From the NCBI RefSeq assembly GCF_020523985.1, contig NZ_JAIVKM010000003.1:248001-312000 (forward strand): DNA of 64,000 bases. The letters are read 5' to 3'. Made by a program: the position numbers and the translations under genes. The notes below the pieces were generated by a model. That model did not search any database, was not told the origin of the DNA, and worked only from the letters and a program-made list of their open reading frames with translations. How positions within the stretch are numbered: position 1 is the first letter of the stretch; the number at the start of each line of letters is the position of its first letter. Positions 26,524-34,129 of this stretch are shown piece by piece. Source of the stretch: Mangrovibacter yixingensis (lineage in GTDB: Bacteria > Pseudomonadota > Gammaproteobacteria > Enterobacterales > Enterobacteriaceae).

Positions 26524-27534
26524 ATGAGTACAATCAATATGTCCAGCCCCCGCGTCCTGCAGCACAGCCTGCCCAAACGCATTTTGCACAACCACTCTGG
26601 CGTGGTGAGTATTGCGCTATTTTTCGTGTTCTGCTGCCTGGTATTCTCACTGATAACCAGCTACTTTCTCACTGGCAATAACTGGCTGAATATTATCCGC
26701 CAGACTGCACCGCTACTGATTGTCGCCAGCGCCATGACCTTTGTGATTACCACTGGCGGTATTGATCTTTCCGTAGGATCCACACTGGCCCTGGTGGGCG
26801 CACTGTCGGCTATCGCACTGAATCACTGGGGCCTGCCCTGGCCTGTCGTGTTTATTGGTGGCCTGGCGGTTGGCGCACTGATCGGCCTCATCAATGGCTT
26901 TTTCATCGCCCGTGAGGGGATCCCCGCGTTTATTGTCACGCTGGCAACACTGGCGGTGGTTCGTGGTGTAGCACTGTTGATAACCCAGGGCTATTCCATA
27001 CCGGTTCCGGCCGGGAGTGGTTTTACTTTTATGGGCCGGGCGTGGGTAGTGGGTATTCCAATGCCCGCACTGATCGGCATCGCGGTGTTGATCATTGCCC
27101 ATATTGCCCTGAACCATATGCGTTTTGGCCGTTATGTCACCGCAATTGGCGCAAATAACGAAGGTGCCCGCCGCAGCGGGATCAAAACCCAGTCTGTGAC
27201 GATGCGTGTTTACATGCTCAGTGGTATGGCCGCCGCACTGGCTGGCATGATAATCACCGCCCGCCTCGGTAGTGGCTCATCCAACCAGGGCGAAGGGTTT
27301 GAACTCCAGGTTATTGCCGCAGTGGTGTTGGGCAGTACCAGCCTGTTCGGCGGGTTTGGCACTATCATCGGTACCTTGTTGGGCGCGCTCTCCATTGCGG
27401 TTATCCAGAATGGCCTGATCCTGTCCCATATTTCACCGTTCTATACCCAGATTGCCACGGGCTGCATCATCCTGCTCGCCATCTGGCTGAACACCCGCAT
27501 TCTTAACCCCACCCGTTCTGCCGCAAAAGGATAG
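26524..27534 (+). CDS. ABC transporter permease, ribose (RbsC) type
   Basis: A 336-aa inner-membrane permease of the RbsC/BPD_transp_2 family, with about eight to ten membrane segments and the motif TGGIDLSVGS. The start uses GAGGGG before ATG; an upstream overlapping reading lacks that signal. It follows the ATPase gene after ten bases and is the transport channel of the cluster. Confidence 0.93.
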   Translation: MSTINMSSPRVLQHSLPKRILHNHSGVVSIALFFVFCCLVFSLITSYFLTGNNWLNIIRQTAPLLIVASAMTFVITTGGIDLSVGSTLALVGALSAIALNHWGLPWPVVFIGGLAVGALIGLINGFFIAREGIPAFIVTLATLAVVRGVALLITQGYSIPVPAGSGFTFMGRAWVVGIPMPALIGIAVLIIAHIALNHMRFGRYVTAIGANNEGARRSGIKTQSVTMRVYMLSGMAAALAGMIITARLGSGSSNQGEGFELQVIAAVVLGSTSLFGGFGTIIGTLLGALSIAVIQNGLILSHISPFYTQIATGCIILLAIWLNTRILNPTRSAAKG

Positions 27535-27537
27535 CTC

Positions 27538-28617
27538 ATGAAGGGTTCAATTTTTCGCCACCCCACGCCGCTGCCCGTTGGTGTGAATAGTGGCAGTGTA
27601 ATGACCGTGCTCGGGCCAATGCCTGTTGGGGAAATGGGCGTCACGCTGATGCATGAACATATTTTGCTGGACGCCGCTGGTAAGTGGGTTCCCCCGTGCT
27701 GTTGTAGCGACCGCCATATCGCCGAAGCGCCGGTCAGCATAGAAAACCTTGGGGAGTTGTCGCTCAACCCGTTAATGAGCCGCGATAACTGCCAGTTGTT
27801 CGATGTAGATGTTGCCATTGAAGAGTTAATGAAATACCGCGCGCTGGGCGGAGAAACCGTGGTCGACCCAACTAACCTTGGCATTGGCCGGGATCCAAAA
27901 GCGTTGCAGCGTATCTCGCGGCTCACTGGCCTGAATATTGTGATGGGGACGGGGTTATACCTGGAGCCATCTCATCCGGGCTGGGCCAAAACCCTGGATA
28001 TCCAGACACTGGCCGACAAACTGATTTACGACCTGGGCGGCATGGATGAAAAACCAGAAGTGGTTGCCGGGTTAATTGGCGAAATTGGCATCTCCAGCCG
28101 CTTCACACCGGAAGAAGAGAAATCGCTGCGGGCTGCCGGACGCGCCAATGCCGCAACCCAGGTTCCTATTGAAGTCCACTTGCCGGGTTGGGAACGGCTG
28201 GGCCACAAGGTGCTGGATATTCTGGAAGAAGAAGGGGCAGACCTGCGCCATACCGTGCTGTGCCACATGAACCCCAGTTTTGCCGACAAAGCCTACCAAC
28301 ACAGCCTGGCTAAACGCGGCGCGTTTCTGGAGTACGACATGATTGGCATGAGCTACTACTACGCCGATGAGTCTGCCCAGTCGCCTTCCGATGAAGAAAA
28401 TGCCCGCGCAATCCGCGAACTGATTGACGCCGGTTTTATTCACCAGGTGCTGCTTTCCCAGGATGTGTTTTTGAAAACCATGCTCACCCGTTATGGCGGC
28501 CATGGTTACGGCTACATCCTCAAACATTTCGTGCCCCGCTTACGCCGCCACGGCGTTACTGGCGAACAACTGGAAACACTAATGATAACCAACCCGCAAC
28601 GCGTATTTGGCGGGTAA
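27538..28617 (+). CDS. Phosphotriesterase-family metallohydrolase
   Basis: A 359-aa amidohydrolase-superfamily protein resembling bacterial phosphotriesterase homology proteins. Metal ligands are visible: His39-x-His41 (MHEH), Glu182 in GEIG at the position of the bridging Lys in true phosphotriesterases (as in E. coli Php), His214, His243 in LCHMNP, and Asp309 in LSQD. These proteins are often lactonases or phosphatases, not organophosphate hydrolases. It begins three bases after the permease stop, so it belongs to the importer operon. It likely hydrolyses a lactone or ester of the imported compound. Confidence 0.85.
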   Translation: MKGSIFRHPTPLPVGVNSGSVMTVLGPMPVGEMGVTLMHEHILLDAAGKWVPPCCCSDRHIAEAPVSIENLGELSLNPLMSRDNCQLFDVDVAIEELMKYRALGGETVVDPTNLGIGRDPKALQRISRLTGLNIVMGTGLYLEPSHPGWAKTLDIQTLADKLIYDLGGMDEKPEVVAGLIGEIGISSRFTPEEEKSLRAAGRANAATQVPIEVHLPGWERLGHKVLDILEEEGADLRHTVLCHMNPSFADKAYQHSLAKRGAFLEYDMIGMSYYYADESAQSPSDEENARAIRELIDAGFIHQVLLSQDVFLKTMLTRYGGHGYGYILKHFVPRLRRHGVTGEQLETLMITNPQRVFGG

Positions 28618-28630
28618 CAGGAGTTTATCC

Positions 28631-29389
28631 ATGCAAAAGTCTGTTTTACTGGTCGGCGAATCCTGGACCAGTAGTGCCACACATGTAAAAGGTTTTGACC
28701 AGTTTTATACCGCGACTTACCACACCGGGGCGGACGCCTTTCTCGCGGCACTGAAAGAGAGTGACTACCAGGTCACCCACATGCCAGCCCATGAAGCGCA
28801 AGCTCATTTCCCCACCACCCTTGAAGCATTGCAGGCCTGGGATGTGATTATTTTGTCCGACATTGGCGCGAACACGTTATTACTGCACCCGGATACCTGG
28901 CTGAAAAGCCGCCGTACCCCCAACCGCTTAACGTTACTGCATGATTATGTTGCTAAAGGCGGTAACCTGATGATGATTGGTGGTTACTTCAGCTTTCAGG
29001 GCATCAACGGCGGCGCACGCTACCGTAATACTGCAGTCGAGAAAGTATTGCCAGTACGCTGCTTACCCTGGGATGACCGGGTAGAAGTGCCAGAAGGTGC
29101 CAGCGCAGAGTGCATTACCCAACACCCGGTGCTGGACGGGCTGGCAGGCGAATGGCCGTGGCTGCTGGGCTATAACGAAGTGGAAATGCACCCGGAAGGC
29201 CAGTTGCTTGCTACGGTATCTGGTACCGGGCACCCACTTTTAGCGGTGCGGGAATACCAAAAAGGCCGTACGCTGGCATGGACCAGTGATATGTCTGCTC
29301 ACTGGTTGCCAGATGAGTTTTGCCAGTGGGATGGTTACCGCCGCCTGTGGGTCAATGCGCTGGACTGGCTCACTCAGGCTCGCTCATGA
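28631..29389 (+). CDS. GATase1-like domain protein (DUF1355-type), no visible Cys nucleophile
   Basis: A 252-aa cytoplasmic protein of the class I glutamine amidotransferase-like fold, resembling proteins annotated as putative glutamine amidotransferases. The start is fixed by AGGAG at 28619. At the nucleophile-elbow position after the GGNLMMIGG strand the sequence reads GGYFSFQG, with no Cys, so it is unlikely to release ammonia from glutamine. It may be a different hydrolase or a non-catalytic partner. It lies in the middle of the catabolic operon, four bases overlapping the M20 gene. Confidence 0.7.
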   Translation: MQKSVLLVGESWTSSATHVKGFDQFYTATYHTGADAFLAALKESDYQVTHMPAHEAQAHFPTTLEALQAWDVIILSDIGANTLLLHPDTWLKSRRTPNRLTLLHDYVAKGGNLMMIGGYFSFQGINGGARYRNTAVEKVLPVRCLPWDDRVEVPEGASAECITQHPVLDGLAGEWPWLLGYNEVEMHPEGQLLATVSGTGHPLLAVREYQKGRTLAWTSDMSAHWLPDEFCQWDGYRRLWVNALDWLTQARS

Positions 29390-30525
29390 TTAAGCCGCTC
29401 ATTACCCTTGCCCAGCAGTTACTCGGGTTCGACACCATTAACCCGCCAGGTAATGAATACGCCTGCCTGGCGTTTCTTGCCAACTATCTGGAAGATCGTG
29501 GGTTTGAGGTAAGCCTGTTCCCCTTTGGTGAAAACCGTACCAACCTGGTTGCCCGGTTACCGGGCAATACTCCAGGTGCGCCACTTGGGTTTACCGGGCA
29601 TCTGGATACCGTGCCGCTGGGCCAGCAACAGTGGCAATATAACCCGTTCGGTAAGGATATTGTGGGCGGCCGCTTGTATGGCCGTGGCAGCAGCGATATG
29701 AAAGCCGCCATTGCCGCATTTGTTTGTGCTTGTGATACACAACGGGCCGCCATTCGTGCCGGAACAGGTGTCACCTTGTGGTTGACCGGGGGCGAAGAAA
29801 CCGGGTGTGATGGTGCGCGAGCATTGCTGGAATCCGGCCTGGTGGGTGCCGCTCCAGGGGCATTGATTGTGGGCGAACCAACAGCCAATTACCCGGTAAT
29901 TGGGCACAAAGGCGCACTCTGGCTGCGGGCAGAAGCAACCGGCAAGACAGCCCATGGAGCCATGCCTGAACTGGGTATCAATGCCATTTACCTGGCGGCA
30001 GACGCACTGCAAAAAATCCAGCATTTTTCCCCCGGCCCGGATCACCCGTTAATGCGCCATCCCACGCTGAATGTGGGCCGCATTCACGGTGGGCTGAACA
30101 TTAATTCAGTTCCCGACCACGCTGTGTTTGATGTGGATATTCGCACTGCCCCCAATTTGAATCACAGTGATATTTGCCAGCGTCTGCATCACCATATTGG
30201 CGAGCATATTCACCTGGAAGCGCAGGTTGACCTGCCTGCGGTTCTGACAGACCCAAAAGACCCGTGGATTCAGGCAGTTTTCGCACTCTGCCAACCGCTG
30301 CATGACACACCACTTACGCCGCGCATTGTGCCTTACTTTACTGATGCGTCTTTGTTGCTTCCTGCATTGGGAAATCCCCCCTGTATTATTCTCGGGCCAG
30401 GAGAACCCGCCATGGCGCACCAAACGGATGAATATTGTGAAGTGAATAAGCTGGAACAGGCACAAAGCCTGTATGGTGAAATCATTGCGGGCTGGATGAA
30501 AGACCGCATGGCATCCCCAGCATAA
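29386..30525 (+). CDS. M20-family metallopeptidase/deacylase (ArgE/DapE type)
   Basis: A 379-aa M20 hydrolase of the ArgE/DapE/acetylornithine deacetylase group. Metal ligands His72 and Asp74 (TGHLD), Asp104 in GRGSSDMK, the catalytic Glu137 and Glu138 in GGEETG, and the small dimerisation insert are visible. The ATG overlaps the preceding stop (ATGA). Such enzymes remove an acyl or aminoacyl group, so the imported compound probably carries an amide. It is the last gene of the operon, followed by a hairpin. Confidence 0.9.
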   Translation: MIKPLITLAQQLLGFDTINPPGNEYACLAFLANYLEDRGFEVSLFPFGENRTNLVARLPGNTPGAPLGFTGHLDTVPLGQQQWQYNPFGKDIVGGRLYGRGSSDMKAAIAAFVCACDTQRAAIRAGTGVTLWLTGGEETGCDGARALLESGLVGAAPGALIVGEPTANYPVIGHKGALWLRAEATGKTAHGAMPELGINAIYLAADALQKIQHFSPGPDHPLMRHPTLNVGRIHGGLNINSVPDHAVFDVDIRTAPNLNHSDICQRLHHHIGEHIHLEAQVDLPAVLTDPKDPWIQAVFALCQPLHDTPLTPRIVPYFTDASLLLPALGNPPCIILGPGEPAMAHQTDEYCEVNKLEQAQSLYGEIIAGWMKDRMASPA

Positions 30526-30555
30526 AGACGCCTCCCGCCCCCCAATCCCAACACA

Positions 30556-30579
30556 CAGGCCATTTATCAGAATGGCCTG
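30556..30579 (+). terminator. Hairpin ending the catabolic operon
   Basis: A 9-bp stem (CAGGCCATT / AATGGCCTG) with a 6-nt loop, about 30 bases past the M20 stop. A T-run appears only 17 bases later, so the call is moderate. Confidence 0.5.
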
Positions 30580-30708
30580 AATACCTGGTCTGATTTTTAC
30601 CCCAAAAGGTTGCCCCAGCCCTTGGCTGACAGGTACATTGCGCCACTAAATAATGACTACGTTTTGTCATATTTGCCCGGTATAGCTTTGAGCAACAGGG
30701 AGTCGCTT

Positions 30709-31683
30709 ATGCAATTTACTAACCGAGATGAATCACGTTTACCAAATTATGAGATGGGATGGCAACTAGGTATGCTAACCGGTGCTCATATTGATTTTAA
30801 TCATCTGGCACAAGCTATGGATTGCCGAAAAAACTTCTGGCATGCAGGGATTATCTATTATGACGGACGGCAAAGTTGGCTAGTTCGCCCAGCACGCCGT
30901 CCCCCCCCTTTGCTGCCAGGTGAAGTCAGTCATATAGTAATTACAGCATTAGAAAACGGCTCTGAAAATGACGCCCAGGAAGCCTTCATCCAACCATTGC
31001 AGTCAACCTCATTAACTAGAGAACTATCATCTGCGGCTCTGCCTTGTGGTGCAGCTATTGCGACCCTTGCATTAATTATTTTTGCGTCGTCTGCGATCCC
31101 TTTGACAGCCGGAGTTTCTGGGATCCCTGCGGCTCTACTATCTGCAGGAGGCGCAGCAACAGCTCTTCAGTGTGCTAATGCAGTAATGCGCATTATGGTG
31201 CTCCAAAAAGGTAGCAATGAGACACTTGAATGGCTGGATAGCCAAGGATGGTACCAGGCAACCATTACATTGTTGGACATCATTTCCATAGCAAGTGCAA
31301 GTGTTGCTTTAAAACAGTCCATCCTTCTCTATCAATCCATGAAAAAAGTTTCTTCAATCAAAGTTCATAACTGGTTGAAAACAATGCCCAGAGCTGACCG
31401 TAAACGACTGACAGAAGAAATCATCCGTAATCGTAACCCAGGGATCTCCAATAGAGGTATCAAATCAGCAATACAGGCTGGCTTATATCCCAAACGTTAT
31501 CCAACTGAAGTATTACAGATATCTTTAAATAAAGAGCTTGCGCAAATGTTCATAAACTCATCCTCATTTATTGCAAGTGCCACTGAAGGTACATTGCGCC
31601 ATCTGGTAAACCCGTTCCATTCCGGGCGTTATGCTGTGGGCTTCCTGCAGTCTTTCTCCACTGATTCATTTACCCTTGAGTGA
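30709..31683 (+). CDS. Putative membrane-active T6SS effector (left copy)
   Basis: A 324-aa protein. An N-terminal soluble region (about 25-95, with GIIYYDGRQSWLVRPARR) is followed by a Gly/Ala-rich hydrophobic stretch at about 107-163 that reads as a helical hairpin, and a basic, amphipathic C-terminal region (about 225-320, with RADRKRLTEEIIRNRNPGIS). The right-hand copy at 54188 has the same order and many of the same residues. No signal peptide. The hydrophobic hairpin suggests pore formation, and each copy is followed by a polytopic membrane protein, as expected of an immunity protein. Start 30709 follows GGGAG; the longer reading has no ribosome site. Effector function is inferred from T6SS context; DUF4225-type proteins are a family to test against, not a confirmed match. 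Confidence 0.6.
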   Translation: MQFTNRDESRLPNYEMGWQLGMLTGAHIDFNHLAQAMDCRKNFWHAGIIYYDGRQSWLVRPARRPPPLLPGEVSHIVITALENGSENDAQEAFIQPLQSTSLTRELSSAALPCGAAIATLALIIFASSAIPLTAGVSGIPAALLSAGGAATALQCANAVMRIMVLQKGSNETLEWLDSQGWYQATITLLDIISIASASVALKQSILLYQSMKKVSSIKVHNWLKTMPRADRKRLTEEIIRNRNPGISNRGIKSAIQAGLYPKRYPTEVLQISLNKELAQMFINSSSFIASATEGTLRHLVNPFHSGRYAVGFLQSFSTDSFTLE

Positions 31684-31694
31684 TACCCCTTGCA

Positions 31695-32987
31695 ATGAAA
31701 CACTTCTCCACCACTCTGTCCTGGATGAAGCAGACCGAGGCGCAAATCAGGCAGGCCGATGCCTCAGCGCTGAAGGCAATTATGCAACACCTGGCACCAC
31801 CAGGTATCTGGCTTACACTCAAAACTTTCTGGCCCAGCCCCCCCGGTCTGGCAAACATGCTGGCTGTGTGTCTGGTTTTATACACCTTCGTTATCTTGCA
31901 ACTTAAGCTGTGGTTGGCAATTTTTAACTTTGCTGGTTGGCCTGTATCTGCTTTTTTTACCCATATTCTGCCGTTCGGTAGCGGCTTTCTGGTGTTGCTC
32001 ATTGCTATGGGTATTGCTGGCGTGCGTGGATATATTGGCGTGCTGAAAAGTGCCCTTTTTATGGCTGCGGGTATCGCCATGATTGCCACCGGATTTTTTA
32101 CCTGCACATGGGGAATATTTTTGTATGGGGGGAATATTCAAGTCTGGGAATTAGTCGCCTCAACATCAGGTGCAGGGTTTACCGTGCTAAGCCTCTGGCT
32201 ACTCAGCGCCCGGCGTTTTCGCACGCTGGCACAAGTGGTTCTGTATCACCATGCAGAGTTTAAACAGGCACAACAGGCTTCAATTCCAGCGAAAAAACTG
32301 ATGCAGAAAACCGCGCAGGTTAAGAAAATCAGCCTGAAACACTTCTCCACCACTCTGGCCTGGATGAAGCAGACCGAGGCGCAAATCAGGCAGGCCAACA
32401 CTCAGGAATTAGCTGCATTGGTTGGCACTCACTCACTGGATTCCAGCAGTAAGCACCCAGATGCTCCCTATAACCTGGCCTTGAATGCCGGGTTTGCCTT
32501 GCTGAGTTATCTCCTTGCACATGGGATGTTCTGGCAATGGCTATGCCATCTGTTTAACTGGCCTGTTCACATACAGGTTGTTGGTATGCTTGCGCTCCCT
32601 GCCTTGTTTATTGCCAGCTTAATAACATTACTCAGCTTTTGTGTCCGGGGGTACTACCAGGCAATGAAAGGCTATTTAATTCAGTTTGGTGTGACGGTGG
32701 TGATAGTGGCCGGGTATGTTATTTTCGCCTGCCTGTATTCACTGGCAGGGCAAAGTGACAGTGCGCATTCTTATCTGCTCACTGCAGTTATCGCTCTGGG
32801 TGGGATTACTTTTAGTTACGCCATGCTAAATGCTCGCCGTTTCCGCACTGTTGCAAGTATGGCGTTGTATAACCGGGCTATGCGGAAACAAACTGAACTG
32901 GGTATTCAGGCACGCCATGCAAAGCAATTATACAGCCAGCGCGCCAGCGTGCGGCGTAGCAGCAAGGGGCAAAAGAAAACAAAATAG
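31695..32987 (+). CDS. Tandem-duplicated polytopic membrane protein, putative immunity protein (left copy)
   Basis: A 430-aa protein built of two related halves of about 210 residues. Each begins with KHFSTTL(S/A)WMKQTEAQIRQA and then carries about four membrane segments. The single-module protein at 55163 has the equivalent N-terminus (LARMKLLDARIRQA). The halves have diverged in the membrane part, while a 61-base stretch at their starts is almost identical. It starts 11 bases after the effector stop codon. In T6SS pore-forming pairs the immunity protein sits in the inner membrane, which fits. A doubled immunity protein is unusual. Function inferred. Confidence 0.6.
   Translation: MKHFSTTLSWMKQTEAQIRQADASALKAIMQHLAPPGIWLTLKTFWPSPPGLANMLAVCLVLYTFVILQLKLWLAIFNFAGWPVSAFFTHILPFGSGFLVLLIAMGIAGVRGYIGVLKSALFMAAGIAMIATGFFTCTWGIFLYGGNIQVWELVASTSGAGFTVLSLWLLSARRFRTLAQVVLYHHAEFKQAQQASIPAKKLMQKTAQVKKISLKHFSTTLAWMKQTEAQIRQANTQELAALVGTHSLDSSSKHPDAPYNLALNAGFALLSYLLAHGMFWQWLCHLFNWPVHIQVVGMLALPALFIASLITLLSFCVRGYYQAMKGYLIQFGVTVVIVAGYVIFACLYSLAGQSDSAHSYLLTAVIALGGITFSYAMLNARRFRTVASMALYNRAMRKQTELGIQARHAKQLYSQRASVRRSSKGQKKTK
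31697..31757 (+). repeat. Direct repeat copy A (61 bp) within the duplicated immunity-like gene
   Basis: 61 bases that recur at 32336-32396 with one mismatch (a T here, a G there), offset by 639 bases, exactly 213 codons, so the frame is kept. Encodes the N-terminus of module 1. Confidence 0.9.
32336..32396 (+). repeat. Direct repeat copy B (61 bp) within the duplicated immunity-like gene
   Basis: Second copy of the 61-base repeat, encoding the N-terminus of module 2. Flanking sequence is diverged, so the near identity is confined to this segment and points to recent duplication or gene conversion. Confidence 0.9.
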
Positions 32988-33019
32988 CCTTAACAGGATA
33001 CGTTTTCTCCTGTTAAGGC
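32987..33019. terminator. Bidirectional hairpin between the left immunity-like gene and the T6SS operon
   Basis: A perfect 12-bp stem (GCCTTAACAGGA / TCCTGTTAAGGC) with a 9-nt loop lies between two converging genes; its first base is the last base of the immunity-like stop. It is placed to end both the effector/immunity transcript and the long T6SS transcript. Confidence 0.65.
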
Positions 33020-33046
33020 CAGTCCCATATCCGGGCCAAACCACTG

Positions 33047-34129
33047 CTACTGGGAGAGGAATAACAAACGGTGTTGCAGGGCTTCCAGTTGCAGCGCTAA
33101 CGCCTGTATCACTGCCGGTGAAACAGGCTGCTGGTTATCACGCTGTACCTGTAACTGGTTCAGTTGATTTTCGAGCAGGGTATCCTGCATTTTTAAGGTT
33201 TCACGCATCTGGTAAACATGGGTTTTCAGTGCAGAAATCGTCATATACGGCGTACGTTTATGCTCTGCATCCAGTAAGCGCTGCTCCAGGTCAATTAACT
33301 GCTGGTTTAGCCGTTCATAAGCGTGGTTTGCAGGATAAAGGGCCACCTGCTTTTCGGCCTGGGTGCGCCATTTCATATACCATGCGTTATCGGGCCACAG
33401 TTGGTGAGAATAGTGTGCTGCACGGGGATGACCCAGCCCCCAAATCCCCCCGGTAAAGATCACCGCAACCAGCCCACCCAGCGCTCCCCATAGACAACGC
33501 GCCCGCCATGTCAGTAACGGTTTGCTGGCCGCGCTATGGTCAGGCTGCACGACAGGTTCAACGGGCTCAACTGGCGGGCGAGGTTGACCTACCTTTTCTG
33601 ACGACCCTGCATTTTCCAGCCAGCGAAACAGCACTTTAAATTCGCCAGCAGACACCAGCTGGTGAGCCACTGCCTGGTGGTATAACTGATCCACCACTTC
33701 CAGCAACTGGATACGCGAAGCCGCACTGCGTTTTTCCCCTGGTAAGGCATAAATCACAGGCAACAGATGCAAACAACACCACTCCAGCAAATTACGCCGC
33801 AAATCCTTTGCCGCCAGTGGAGGCCAGCAAGGATTTTGTTGGCTCACCAGCCCTTTTACCAGTAACTGGAGCGCATGTGTCAGGCCTTGCCAGCTATGGC
33901 ACTGGCAGGCAATCATGCAGTACCAGGCACCACTTTGCAGATCATAGCCGTGCTGGCGAAACAGCGTGTGGCACTGTTTTTCCTGTTCCAGCCACCATGC
34001 CCGTTCACTGGCATGCTGTTGCCAGCGGCTCATATTATGGCTGAGCTGAAGAAAAACCTGATGGCAGCGCGGGTCGAAACAATTAAACCGGATGGCCGTC
34101 AAACTCTCATCAATTATGGCTGAGCGCAT
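33047..34129 (-). CDS. VasL/TagA-like T6SS accessory protein
   Basis: A 360-aa protein: an N-terminal ImpA-type region (about 1-190), a single membrane segment (about 213-233, GALGGLVAVIFTGGIWGL) and a C-terminal VasL-like domain with heptad-like helices (LIDLEQRLLDAEHK; LLENQLNQLQVQRDN). VasL/TagA proteins anchor at the membrane and limit or hold the distal end of the sheath. It overlaps the clpV-like gene by 16 bases and is the last gene of the T6SS operon. The TssA core protein is a separate gene at 42748. Confidence 0.75.
   Translation of the reverse strand: MRSAIIDESLTAIRFNCFDPRCHQVFLQLSHNMSRWQQHASERAWWLEQEKQCHTLFRQHGYDLQSGAWYCMIACQCHSWQGLTHALQLLVKGLVSQQNPCWPPLAAKDLRRNLLEWCCLHLLPVIYALPGEKRSAASRIQLLEVVDQLYHQAVAHQLVSAGEFKVLFRWLENAGSSEKVGQPRPPVEPVEPVVQPDHSAASKPLLTWRARCLWGALGGLVAVIFTGGIWGLGHPRAAHYSHQLWPDNAWYMKWRTQAEKQVALYPANHAYERLNQQLIDLEQRLLDAEHKRTPYMTISALKTHVYQMRETLKMQDTLLENQLNQLQVQRDNQQPVSPAVIQALALQLEALQHRLLFLSQ

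Noticed and set aside
27538-28617. True organophosphate-degrading phosphotriesterase
   Set aside because: The bridging Lys position is Glu (GEIG), as in Php-type homologues that lack that activity.
30610-30708. N-terminal extension of the left effector upstream of 30709
   Set aside because: GGGAG precedes the ATG at 30709, the extension has no ribosome site, and the right-hand paralogue has no equivalent.
33047-34129. Reading this gene as the core TssA
   Set aside because: It has a central membrane segment and a VasL-like C-terminus, and a regular TssA is encoded at 42748-43827.
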